Position numbers and translations under genes: made by a program. The notes under the pieces are model-generated. The model was given only the letters and a program-made list of their open reading frames with translations, did not search any database and was not told the origin of the DNA. A DNA stretch of 16,585 bases from Enterobacteriaceae bacterium UBA3516 (GTDB taxonomy: Bacteria > Pseudomonadota > Gammaproteobacteria > Enterobacterales > Enterobacteriaceae). The stretch covers positions 1 through 16,585 of the forward strand of contig DFPL01000077.1 of the NCBI GenBank assembly GCA_002377245.1, given 5' to 3'. Positions within the stretch are counted from its first letter, which is position 1; the number at the start of each line of letters is the position of its first letter. Below, in pieces: positions 7,603-14,482 of the stretch.

Positions 7603-7761
7603 ATGAAGAGATTAACCCGGCAATTTTACTTAGCGTATTTTCGTGCGACCCAGGGTGCGTCATGGCTTTCATGCCCTGACGCGGCTCAGCGGCTGAAAAT
7701 GCTCGAAGAATTAATGCAGTGGGAAGTGACATCCCCGGTCTCATACCCTGACTTACCCTGA
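7603..7761 (+). CDS. sgrT: Small protein SgrT inside SgrS
   Basis: 52-aa protein encoded in the 5' part of SgrS; in E. coli SgrT inhibits glucose uptake by the PtsG permease. Translation runs MKRLTRQFYLAYFRATQGAS and later contains AQRLKMLEELMQWE, the conserved C-terminal helix of the family (E. coli: PQRLTMLEGLMQWD). AGGAGG (7591-7596) lies 6 nt before the ATG, a strong ribosome binding site. The protein is longer than the 43-aa E. coli form, with 4 extra N-terminal residues (MKRLTRQF against MRQF) and a C-terminal tail ending SPVSYPDLP. The stop codon is 14 nt before the ptsG-pairing segment, so translation and pairing may compete on one molecule. Confidence 0.9.
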   Translation: MKRLTRQFYLAYFRATQGASWLSCPDAAQRLKMLEELMQWEVTSPVSYPDLP

Positions 7762-7805
7762 ATCGCAGCCATCATGTGTGACTGAGTATTGGTGCGAATC
7801 ACCAC

Positions 7806-7834
7806 GCCAGCAGGTATCATCTGCTGGCTTTTTT
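7806..7834 (+). terminator. SgrS intrinsic terminator
   Basis: Perfect 8-bp stem GCCAGCAG (7806-7813) / CTGCTGGC (7821-7828), 7-nt loop, then TTTTTT. It ends SgrS and provides the poly-U tail for Hfq. setA starts 25 bp later, so setA expression probably depends on read-through here. Confidence 0.93.
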
Positions 7835-7859
7835 CGTTTTTCTGCATGCAAGGATCTTT

Positions 7860-9038
7860 ATGCTCTGGTTGATGACGATGGGACGCCGCCTGAACGGTAT
7901 TTACCTCGCTTTTATGATGGTCGCGTTTATGATCGGGGTGGCGGGGGCACTACAGGCACCCACGCTCAGTCTGTTTCTCAGCCGTGAAGTGGGCGTTGCA
8001 CCTTTCTGGGTTGGGCTGTTCTATACGGTGAACGCCATCGCCGGGATTGGGGTAAGTCTTGCGTTGGCAAAGCGCTCTGATCGCCAGGGCGATCGGCGCA
8101 AATTGATTATGTTCTGCTGCCTGATGGCGGTGGGGAATGCGCTGCTGTTTGCCTTTAACCGCCATTATCTCACGCTCATTACCTGCGGCGTCTTCCTCGC
8201 CTCGCTTGCCAGCACCGCTATGCCGCAACTCTTCGCGCTGGCCCGTGAATATGCGGATAGCTCCGCCCGTGAAGTGGTGATGTTCAGCTCCATTATGCGT
8301 GCGCAGATTTCCGTGGCCTGGGTGATTGGCCCACCGCTGGCGTTTATGCTGGCCCTCAATTATGGCTTCACCACTATGTACGCCATCGCCGCAGGTATTT
8401 TTGTCATTAGCCTGGTGATGATTGTCTTCTGGCTGCCTTCCGTGGCCCGTGTCGCGCAACCGGCTGATGTGCCGGTGACACAGGTCAGTGGGTGGAGTGA
8501 CAAAAACGTGCGCATGTTGTTTATCGCCTCCACATTGATGTGGACCTGCAACACCATGTACATCATCGACATGCCGCTGTGGATCAGCAGCGAACTGGGG
8601 CTACCGGATAGCCTGGCCGGTGTGCTAATGGGGACGGCCGCAGGGCTTGAGATCCCGGCAATGATCCTGGCGGGTTACTATGTTAAACGCTTTGGTAAAC
8701 GCAGAATGATGGTAAGCGCCGTGATGGCTGGCGTGTTGTTCTATGCAGGGTTACTGATGTTCCATAGCCGCGAAGCGCTGTTGGGTTTGCAAATCTTTAA
8801 CGCTATCTTCATCGGGATTATCGCCGGGATTGGCATGCTGTGGTTCCAGGACTTGATGCCGGGTCGTGCAGGCTCCGCAACAACGCTTTTCACCAACAGT
8901 ATCTCGACGGGGGTGATCCTGGCGGGGGTGATTCAGGGCGCGCTGGCGCAAAGCTACGGGCATGCAGCGGTATACTGGGTGATTGCTGCCCTGTCGCTGG
9001 TGACATTGTTCCTGACCAGCCGGGTGAAGGATATCTAG
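7860..9038 (+). CDS. setA: Sugar efflux transporter SetA
   Basis: Major facilitator superfamily exporter of glucose, lactose and some glucosides or analogues, in the inner membrane. The protein is 392 aa, as in E. coli, with high similarity end to end (GALQAPTLSLFLSREVG, NAIAGIGVSL, RAQISVAWVIGPPLAFMLALNYGF, MWTCNTMYIIDMPLWISSELG, FQDLMPGRAGSATTLFTNS). Twelve hydrophobic segments can be picked out; the motif A-like loop AKRSDRQGDRRK is at 70-81. Start ATG at 7860 has AAGGA (7850-7854) 5 nt upstream. Position directly after sgrS matches E. coli, where both belong to the sugar-phosphate stress response. In E. coli leuD follows; here it does not. Confidence 0.96.
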   Translation: MLWLMTMGRRLNGIYLAFMMVAFMIGVAGALQAPTLSLFLSREVGVAPFWVGLFYTVNAIAGIGVSLALAKRSDRQGDRRKLIMFCCLMAVGNALLFAFNRHYLTLITCGVFLASLASTAMPQLFALAREYADSSAREVVMFSSIMRAQISVAWVIGPPLAFMLALNYGFTTMYAIAAGIFVISLVMIVFWLPSVARVAQPADVPVTQVSGWSDKNVRMLFIASTLMWTCNTMYIIDMPLWISSELGLPDSLAGVLMGTAAGLEIPAMILAGYYVKRFGKRRMMVSAVMAGVLFYAGLLMFHSREALLGLQIFNAIFIGIIAGIGMLWFQDLMPGRAGSATTLFTNSISTGVILAGVIQGALAQSYGHAAVYWVIAALSLVTLFLTSRVKDI

Positions 9039-9046
9039 CCTGCGGA

Positions 9047-9071
9047 CTCCCGGCGAGCGAAGCGCCGGGAG
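9047..9071. terminator. Bidirectional hairpin between convergent setA and MFS gene
   Basis: Perfect 9-bp GC-rich stem CTCCCGGCG (9047-9055) / CGCCGGGAG (9063-9071) with a 7-nt loop, between the setA stop and the end of the convergent transporter gene. Neither strand has a T-run after the stem, so it is at best a weak or factor-assisted terminator, or a 3'-end stabiliser. Confidence 0.6.
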
Positions 9072-9078
9072 CCATCGG

Positions 9079-10389
9079 TTAATTGAACTCGATACGCTTA
9101 ATGTCGCCAATGATGAAGATGTACGCCACCAGCCCTATCAGCGCCGTTAAGCCAATATAGATCAGCGCATAGAAGAAATTCCCCGTGCCGGCAATGATAA
9201 AGCCGATAATGAGTGGCGTAATGATAGATGCCATATTGGCGCAGAAATTAAATATTCCGCCGGTCAGGCCTGCCATATTTTTCGGCGCGATATCTGAAAT
9301 AAGTGTCCAGCCCAGACCCACCATTCCCTGACCAAAGAAAGCAACGGACATTATCACAATAACCATTGTGTTATTTGACATCCAGTTAGCGGCAATAATA
9401 CAGCTTGAGAGCAATAATCCGGTGATTATCGGTAATTTTCTACTGACGTTTACCGAGGCCGTTTTCTTTAATAGTTTATCGGAAACCCAACCGCCAAAAA
9501 TGATGCCGATCGCGGCGGCAAGAAAGGGCCAGGTCGCAAAAAATCCAACGTGAAGCCACGGGAGCTGGCGCTCCTGGGCAAGATAGGTCGGGAACCAGGT
9601 CAGGAAAAAGACCAGCGTTGTATTGCCTGCAAACTGCCCAAGACTGGCACCAATTACCTGGCGGCAGCAAAGAAGGCGCTTGGCATCAGCCCAGTTGAAA
9701 GGCACATTGTCATTGGCGTTTTCCTTATTTTTAACACCAATGTACTCCAGCTCTTCTGTATTAGCGGTCGTGGATTCATGTGGCTCTTTATAAAACTTCC
9801 ACCATATAAAGGTGAAGGCGATGCCTAATCCACCGGTGATGAAAAATAATGTTCTCCAGCCATGGTGTTCAAGGATTAAAAATAAAAGCGGTGAGAATGC
9901 TGCCAGCCCAATATATTCTCCCACCGTGTAGGTTGCCGTGGCGCGAGCACGTTCGTGCTGTGGAAACCAGGTACCGACAACGCGGCTGTTGACCGGAAAG
10001 CAGGGTGCTTCACTGATGCCGAGGCCCAGGCGAAAGAGCAGCAAGGACTTCAGGCCCAGAGAAAAACTTTGTAAAAGCGTAAAAGTGGACCAGAAAAAGA
10101 TAGAAAGTGCGTAAGTGAGCTTGTTACCGAAGCGATCTAAAAACATGCCACCGGGGATTTGTGCCAGCGCATAGGTCCAGGCAAATGCTGAGAAAACGAT
10201 ACCCATCATCGCGGGGTCGATATGCAATTCACGCGTCAGGGCGGGGGCGACAACGCCGAGGATGGTGCGGTCCAGATAATTAATCATGGTACCAACGGAT
10301 AACAACAATAAAATTACAATTCGCGCCCGGCTTCTTTTACGGGTTCCCGCCAATGGCACGGCGCTCTCCTGATTTGCGATCGTCCTCAT
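9079..10389 (-). CDS. ACS-family MFS transporter for an organic anion (hydroaromatic acid inferred)
   Basis: 436-aa inner membrane transporter of the anion:cation symporter group (same family as GarP, GudP and DgoT). Twelve hydrophobic segments are visible. The family marks NYLDR (37-41), motif A GMFLDRFGNK (81-90) and LGISEAPCFPVNSRVVGTWFP after TM4 are present, and the last is typical of the aldarate/sugar-acid carriers. AGGG lies about 8 nt before the ATG. It is divergent from a LysR-type regulator and next to a shikimate/quinate-type operon, so quinate, shikimate or a related acid is a reasonable guess, but sugar acids cannot be excluded from sequence. Base composition is visibly more AT-rich than in setA or the thi genes. 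Family assignment is firm; substrate is inference. Confidence 0.85.
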   Translation of the reverse strand: MRTIANQESAVPLAGTRKRSRARIVILLLLSVGTMINYLDRTILGVVAPALTRELHIDPAMMGIVFSAFAWTYALAQIPGGMFLDRFGNKLTYALSIFFWSTFTLLQSFSLGLKSLLLFRLGLGISEAPCFPVNSRVVGTWFPQHERARATATYTVGEYIGLAAFSPLLFLILEHHGWRTLFFITGGLGIAFTFIWWKFYKEPHESTTANTEELEYIGVKNKENANDNVPFNWADAKRLLCCRQVIGASLGQFAGNTTLVFFLTWFPTYLAQERQLPWLHVGFFATWPFLAAAIGIIFGGWVSDKLLKKTASVNVSRKLPIITGLLLSSCIIAANWMSNNTMVIVIMSVAFFGQGMVGLGWTLISDIAPKNMAGLTGGIFNFCANMASIITPLIIGFIIAGTGNFFYALIYIGLTALIGLVAYIFIIGDIKRIEFN

Positions 10390-10407
10390 ATAAATGCCCT
10401 TTAAAGT

Positions 10408-10451
10408 TTAAAATATTTTTGCATGTTTCTCTACATGCAGAAATATTTTAA
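10408..10451. repeat. Long near-perfect palindrome upstream of the ACS transporter gene
   Basis: Left arm TTAAAATATTTTTGCATGT (10408-10426), 6-bp spacer TTCTCT, right arm ACATGCAGAAATATTTTAA (10433-10451). The 19-bp arms are complementary at all positions but one (10419 T with 10440 G, which would be a wobble in RNA). It lies 18 bp upstream of the transporter start codon, just beyond its ribosome binding site. Either an operator for the divergent LysR-type regulator or a 5'-leader hairpin of the transporter mRNA; no T-run follows on either strand. Confidence 0.85.
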
Positions 10452-10458
10452 TAAGGTT

Positions 10459-10488
10459 CGGTTTTACCATCTTGTAAACCGTTTTTTT
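10459..10488 (+). promoter_or_regulatory. Dyad followed by T7 in the divergent intergenic region
   Basis: CGGTTTTAC (10459-10467) and GTAAACCG (10474-10481) form an 8-bp dyad with one bulged T around CATCTT, followed by TTTTTTT. On the plus strand it looks like a weak intrinsic terminator pointing toward the LysR gene. Read the other way, TTTACA (10472-10477 complement region) could be a -35 for the transporter gene and TTTAC-N6-GTAAA could be a LysR-type binding dyad. I cannot decide between these. Confidence 0.45.
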
Positions 10489-10616
10489 ACATGCCGATTA
10501 CAGTGTCAGATAATATTTGATGTGATACCGGTGTTTGCGCTTTTAAGGCCGTTTGATACTCCCTTTGTGTTATATTTATCGCAGTGATTTTATCTTATAT
10601 TATACGGTCAAAAATA

Positions 10617-11513
10617 ATGAACCTAAAGCAACTTTATTATTTTAAACGGCTCTCGGAAACGGAACACTACACTGAAGCTGCCTCCAGCCTTTTCATCACG
10701 CAACCGTCGCTAAGCCATGCTATTTCTGAACTGGAGAAAGAGCTGGGTGTGTCGCTGTTTGCCCGCAAGGGCCGCAATGTAGAGATCACGCAAAACGGGA
10801 AACGTTTTCTCCCCTATGTTGAGGATGCACTGGCCTCGTTAGAAAACGGTCGGTTGACGCTGCAAAAGAGCAGCATGGATACGAAGGAAAATATTCGCAT
10901 CGCATTTATTTACACGATGGGCGAATATGTTGTTCCGCAACTCATTCATAATTATTCTGCTACGCCAGGTCGACATAACGTAACCTTTTCTTTTACCCAG
11001 GGCACATCGCTGACGCTGTTACAGGAGTTAAAGTCAGGCCGCACCGATCTTGCGATATGTTCCTATATTGCGGATGAGTCAGATATTGATTTTATTCCGA
11101 TCATTCAGCAGGAGTTAGTGGTTGTAACCGCGAAGGATCATCCACTGGCAAGGTTATATCGCGACGAAGTGGATCTTGTGGAAACGATCCATTATCCCTA
11201 TATCTATTTTTCTGAGAATAGTGGGCTGCGACCGTTTATTGATAATGTGTTTATTCAGCAAAAACTGGTGCCAGACATTGCCTGCTATGTTGAGGAGGAC
11301 ACCGCAATGGCGGGGCTGGTAAGTATTGATTACGGGATTGCCATCATGCCGCGCATTTCCGCACTCGCAAATTACAATGTGCATATTCTGGCGATCAAAA
11401 ACAAAATCCCCCCACGCTTTATCTATCTGGCAACCATGAAAGACAGGGTCCTTTCTCCTGCGATTCAGTCGTTTAAAAACTTCATCATTGATGACAGCCA
11501 GAATAAACGTTAG
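10617..11513 (+). CDS. LysR-type transcriptional regulator of the hydroaromatic block
   Basis: 298-aa LysR family protein. The N-terminal winged helix-turn-helix is clear (1-65: MNLKQLYYFKRLSETEHYTE, then TQPSLSHAISELEKELGVSL); the remainder is the effector-binding substrate-domain fold (about 90-295; NIRIAFIYTMGEYVVPQL, GRTDLAICS, GLVSIDYGIAIMPR). The ATG at 10617 was preferred to an in-frame ATG at 10584 because LysR proteins begin at MNLKQL; no strong ribosome binding site precedes either. Divergent from the ACS transporter gene and convergent with the aroD operon, it probably controls one or both, with a hydroaromatic acid as inducer, by analogy with QuiR-type regulators of Listeria and Corynebacterium. 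AT-rich compared with the flanking core genes. The effector is inferred only from context. Confidence 0.88.
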   Translation: MNLKQLYYFKRLSETEHYTEAASSLFITQPSLSHAISELEKELGVSLFARKGRNVEITQNGKRFLPYVEDALASLENGRLTLQKSSMDTKENIRIAFIYTMGEYVVPQLIHNYSATPGRHNVTFSFTQGTSLTLLQELKSGRTDLAICSYIADESDIDFIPIIQQELVVVTAKDHPLARLYRDEVDLVETIHYPYIYFSENSGLRPFIDNVFIQQKLVPDIACYVEEDTAMAGLVSIDYGIAIMPRISALANYNVHILAIKNKIPPRFIYLATMKDRVLSPAIQSFKNFIIDDSQNKR

Positions 11514-11514
11514 C

Positions 11515-11546
11515 GGTATGCCCGGAGTGTTGCTCCGGGCGATACC
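11515..11546. terminator. Hairpin between convergent LysR gene and aroD
   Basis: GGTATGCCCGGAG (11515-11527) pairs with CTCCGGGCGATACC (11533-11546) around a 5-nt loop: 13 bp with a single bulged base. It starts 2 bp after the LysR stop codon and ends 15 bp before the aroD stop. ATTTTA follows on the plus strand, so it is best placed to stop lysR transcription, and could act in both directions. Confidence 0.75.
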
Positions 11547-11561
11547 ATTTTAAGGCTGAAA

Positions 11562-12329
11562 TCAGGACAACATGCCCATCATTTCACGCAGTTGGGCAAT
11601 GGCGATCTGGCCTGGCGCGGAAGCCTGACCCACGGTACCGAACGTCATGGCCGAGCCAAACAGACGCCCGGTTACGCGGCTTACGCCACCCATTTTTGCC
11701 ATCGACATGGTGATAATCGGGCGCGTTGCATACTGCTCTTTCATTTCAAGTGTGGCGGAAAGAAGCGTCAGCACATCTTTTGGCGTCTGCGGCATCACGG
11801 CAATTTTCGGCAAATCAGCACCCAGATCCTGCATGCGGCGCAGGCGAGAGATAATCACTTCCTGTGCGGGCGTTTTGTGGAAATCATGGCTGCTCATGAT
11901 AACTTTGACACCCGCCGCATGTGCGGCATCAATCACCGCACGAAGCTGCGTTTCATCGTTGAACAGTTCGAGATCAACAAGATCGACCAGCCCACTCACC
12001 GCTGCCTGACGGTTCAGTTCAAAGTAAGCTTCATCGGCGATCTCCGTTTCACCGCCTTCGCGTTTACTGCGGAAAGTAAACAGCAAAGGAATGTCCGCCA
12101 GCAGTTTGCGAATTTCAACGAGTGCCTGGTGAACCTGCTCTGCGTCTGTTACCTGAGTAAAATGATCCACACGCCATTCAATCAGATCGGCACCTGCGGT
12201 TGCCAGTGTGAGGGCACCGGCTTTGACATCATCGAGTGTTTTGCCGATCAGCGGCACGCAAATCAGCGTTTCCCCTTCCTGGAAGGTGATATTTTTAACC
12301 TTTACAGCTTGAGTCATGTTGGTATCCAT
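11562..12329 (-). CDS. aroD: Type I 3-dehydroquinate dehydratase
   Basis: Interconverts 3-dehydroquinate and 3-dehydroshikimate through a Schiff base. The protein is 255 aa (E. coli AroD 252). Residues aligned by eye with the characterised Salmonella/E. coli active site are all present: E51 and R53 in EWRVDH, E91, H148 in SSHDFHKTP, the Schiff-base lysine K175 in LPKIAVMP, R218, S237 and Q241 in SAPGQI. It is the last gene of the operon, 20 bp after the YdiM-like gene. Two in-frame starts are possible: ATG 12329 (weak A-rich leader) or ATG 12317 (GGA upstream), differing by four residues. Its place beside a dehydrogenase, transporter and reductase suggests a catabolic or interconversion role, but it could also be the housekeeping aroD. 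Confidence 0.93.
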   Translation of the reverse strand: MDTNMTQAVKVKNITFQEGETLICVPLIGKTLDDVKAGALTLATAGADLIEWRVDHFTQVTDAEQVHQALVEIRKLLADIPLLFTFRSKREGGETEIADEAYFELNRQAAVSGLVDLVDLELFNDETQLRAVIDAAHAAGVKVIMSSHDFHKTPAQEVIISRLRRMQDLGADLPKIAVMPQTPKDVLTLLSATLEMKEQYATRPIITMSMAKMGGVSRVTGRLFGSAMTFGTVGQASAPGQIAIAQLREMMGMLS

Positions 12330-12349
12330 TATTCTTTTTCGCTGAACGT

Positions 12350-13564
12350 TCAGGCCGTCGCCGCAACGCGAGCGGTTCGCTGGGCCGAATGAACCTGAAA
12401 CTGACGATAACCGATGTACAGTGCAATCACAAAGCCGATGATGGCGATAATTAAATCAAACCACATGATGCTGGCGATACTGATTTTCGACAGTTTTGCC
12501 GTGATGAGCGGGATGGTGAAACTGGCAATGCTACCTGCGGTATAGAAGATCCCCGTGGCTTTGCCTTTTCCACTTGGGAAACTCATGGCCATGATGGTCG
12601 CACCCAGTTGCAGTACCCCGCCAGCGGCTGAAAAACCGATCACAAAGGCAAAACCGGTGACAATAAACGGCGTGGGGAACAGACAGACAACGAGTAACGA
12701 AATGGCTGAAATAGCTGTGTACAGCACCATTGCCACGGCGGAGTTGATCACGTTTTTCACAAAAGTGGCCGTGACAAACACGCAGGTCAACGAACCCGCT
12801 GTGTAGATACTCAGTAATTTGATCGCCGATTCGTAGGGTATCCCGGCAACAAACTGACCGTACTGCGCCAGCCACTGGCTCACCAGATAAAAGGTCGCCA
12901 TACCAATATAGCCATACAGCGTGAAGATGATCATGTCCATCATGCTGGCATCAGGCTGTGGTGTGGCAGTCACAGAGGATTGCTCCACAACCTCTTTTTT
13001 CGCCCGGTGATCGGGAAAGGGCATCTTGATCAGGTAGATACCGCTAAGCACTATCAATATGGCTGCGATGATAAATGACCAGCCAAACCACATGTTCGCC
13101 CAGAGAAGCAGGCTAATAATGAATGGCAACAGGAACTGCCCGGCAGAGACAAAGGCTTTGATCAGCACATTAGCGCGGCTTGCGGAGTTCGGGAAAGATT
13201 CCATCCGCGCCGGATAGGTACCGGAGTCGAGGAAGCTGTTCGCCATCCCGGCCAGAATGCCAAAGAAGTAGGCCATGTAGATATTTTTGGTCAGCAAAAT
13301 ACCGAAGAAAAAAATCAGGTAGCTCAGGATGCCAAGGTAGATAAAGGGTTTACGTCCGTAACGATCGGACAAAAAGCCCGTCACGATAGTGGCGAGCTTA
13401 CCGATACCTAAGGACGAAATGACGATAGAAACGCCAGCCCGGTCTGTTCCCCACTGTTCCTGTAAATTCGCCATATTGAGGGTAATCAGCAGGACCCCCA
13501 TACCGTGAATCAGGTAGTTGAGATACAGCCCGGCCGCGGTCGGGACATATTTATTTTTCATCAT
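12350..13564 (-). CDS. ydiM: MFS transporter, YdiM-like
   Basis: 404-aa major facilitator protein, the same length as E. coli YdiM and similar to it along its length (start MMKNKYVPTAAGLYLNYLIHG; GILAGMANSFLDSGTYPARME; YISMATFYLVSQWLAQYGQF-like; FAFVIGFSAAGGVLQLG). About twelve hydrophobic segments; motif A GFLSDRYGRK is at 63-72. In E. coli ydiM, ydiN, ydiB and aroD are neighbours, and here YdiM-, YdiB- and AroD-type genes again form one transcription unit, so import of shikimate, quinate or a related acid is inferred; the substrate of YdiM is not firmly established. AAGGG before the start overlaps the stop of the dehydrogenase gene 8 bp upstream, which suggests coupled translation. ATG at 13561 is an equally possible start one codon in. 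Confidence 0.87.
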   Translation of the reverse strand: MMKNKYVPTAAGLYLNYLIHGMGVLLITLNMANLQEQWGTDRAGVSIVISSLGIGKLATIVTGFLSDRYGRKPFIYLGILSYLIFFFGILLTKNIYMAYFFGILAGMANSFLDSGTYPARMESFPNSASRANVLIKAFVSAGQFLLPFIISLLLWANMWFGWSFIIAAILIVLSGIYLIKMPFPDHRAKKEVVEQSSVTATPQPDASMMDMIIFTLYGYIGMATFYLVSQWLAQYGQFVAGIPYESAIKLLSIYTAGSLTCVFVTATFVKNVINSAVAMVLYTAISAISLLVVCLFPTPFIVTGFAFVIGFSAAGGVLQLGATIMAMSFPSGKGKATGIFYTAGSIASFTIPLITAKLSKISIASIMWFDLIIAIIGFVIALYIGYRQFQVHSAQRTARVAATA

Positions 13565-13572
13565 GCCGACCC

Positions 13573-14436
13573 TTAGAAAAGGACATTCTTGACGTAATCC
13601 ACCGGCATCTCTTTGCCCGTCCAGATTTCAAAGGCTTTTGCGCCCTGCCAGAGCATCATGCCCAGGCCGTTCAGGGTGCGGCAGCCTTTTTTCTCCGCCA
13701 CTTGCAACAGATGGGTTTTGCGCGGGTTGTAGATAACATCAGATACGATCAGATCCGGACGCAGGAAGCTGTCGTTTGGCAGCAGCATCTGGCCTTCAAA
13801 CGGTTTCATGCCAACACCGGTGGCGTTGGTGAGGATAGTGCTGCTGTCGATCTCCTGACGCAGCTTGTCATGGTCAGCAAGGTCAAACAGGTGGATTTCG
13901 CAGTTCGTGTTGTTGCGGATCTTGGCAACCGTTTGTTCCGCGTTGGCGAAAAATGCGTCTTTCTGGTTGAAGATAGAAATCTCTTTCACACCGTCCAGCG
14001 CTGCCTGTACGCAGAGCGCCGTTGCGGCACCACCGGCCCCCAGTACGGTCATTTTCTTGCCAATGATGTCGATACCCTCTTCGGCGAGGGCGCGCATATA
14101 ACCTGTACCATCAGTAATGTGGCCTGTAAGAACGCCGTTGTCGTTCACCACGGTGTTGACCGCGCCGACCAGCTCTGCAGCCGGAGACAGCTTATCAAGA
14201 TACTGGCAAATGGCGGTTTTGTTGGGCATCGAGACATTGAAGCCGCGCAGCTTCAGCGCGCGGAAACCCTGCACGACATCTTTCAGTTCCTGATTATCGA
14301 CTTCGAAGGCCAGATAAACATAATCCAGACCCAGATGAGCAAAAGCTTCGTTATGCATGGTCGGAGACATGCTATGACGGATGGGGGTAGCAATCAGGCC
14401 AATAAGTTCAGTGTGACCCGTTATACGTTCTGCCAT
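13573..14436 (-). CDS. ydiB: Shikimate/quinate 5-dehydrogenase, YdiB/AroE family
   Basis: 287-aa dehydrogenase interconverting shikimate with 3-dehydroshikimate and probably quinate with 3-dehydroquinate. Substrate-site residues are visible: S22 and S24 in RHSMSPTMHNE, the catalytic lysine K73 in NVSMPNK, D109 in HITDGTG, and Q264 in LWQGA. The glycine-rich dinucleotide loop is GAGGAATA (133-140); the following strand ends FNQKD (156-160), nearer to YdiB (FNRRD) than to the NADP-specific NRT of AroE, so NAD use is plausible. The segment GHITDG differs from the GYNTDG of E. coli YdiB and resembles the ITDG form I recall from Listeria-type enzymes. Length matches YdiB (288). GAGGA lies 7 nt before the ATG. 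Second gene of the operon, 46 bp after the reductase gene. Confidence 0.88.
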   Translation of the reverse strand: MAERITGHTELIGLIATPIRHSMSPTMHNEAFAHLGLDYVYLAFEVDNQELKDVVQGFRALKLRGFNVSMPNKTAICQYLDKLSPAAELVGAVNTVVNDNGVLTGHITDGTGYMRALAEEGIDIIGKKMTVLGAGGAATALCVQAALDGVKEISIFNQKDAFFANAEQTVAKIRNNTNCEIHLFDLADHDKLRQEIDSSTILTNATGVGMKPFEGQMLLPNDSFLRPDLIVSDVIYNPRKTHLLQVAEKKGCRTLNGLGMMLWQGAKAFEIWTGKEMPVDYVKNVLF

Positions 14437-14482
14437 GATAAAGTCCTCAAGTATTGAAAATAGAATTCTTTTTTGGCCGCCG

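Larger units (their letters stand above)
7581..7834 (+). ncRNA. sgrS: Small RNA SgrS (dual-function, encodes SgrT)
   Basis: Hfq-dependent small RNA made during glucose-phosphate stress; pairs with ptsG and other sugar-transporter mRNAs to block translation. The 5' end is set at GATGAAAGCG by alignment with E. coli SgrS (GATGAAGC). The pairing region GTGTGACTGAGTATTGGTG (7776-7794) matches E. coli exactly as I recall it. A small stem TGGTG/CACCA (7790-7794 with 7800-7804) and the terminator hairpin with T6 (7806-7834) form the Hfq-binding module. Total length is about 254 nt against 227 nt in E. coli; the 27-nt difference equals the 9 extra sgrT codons. Divergent from sgrR, upstream of setA. 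Confidence 0.95.

Noticed and set aside
10535..10610. lysR promoter candidates (TTGATA near 10553, TATATT near 10571 and 10596)
   Set aside because: The -35/-10 spacings do not work (12 bp for the best pair) and the AT-rich stretch offers too many weak matches to choose one.
10584..10616. 11-residue extension of the LysR regulator
   Set aside because: LysR proteins start at the MNLKQL-type helix; the extra residues are AT-rich leader.
11592..12392. 266-aa open frame on the plus strand antisense to aroD
   Set aside because: Opposite a clear AroD with all active-site residues; composition is the typical His/Arg/Cys-rich shadow.
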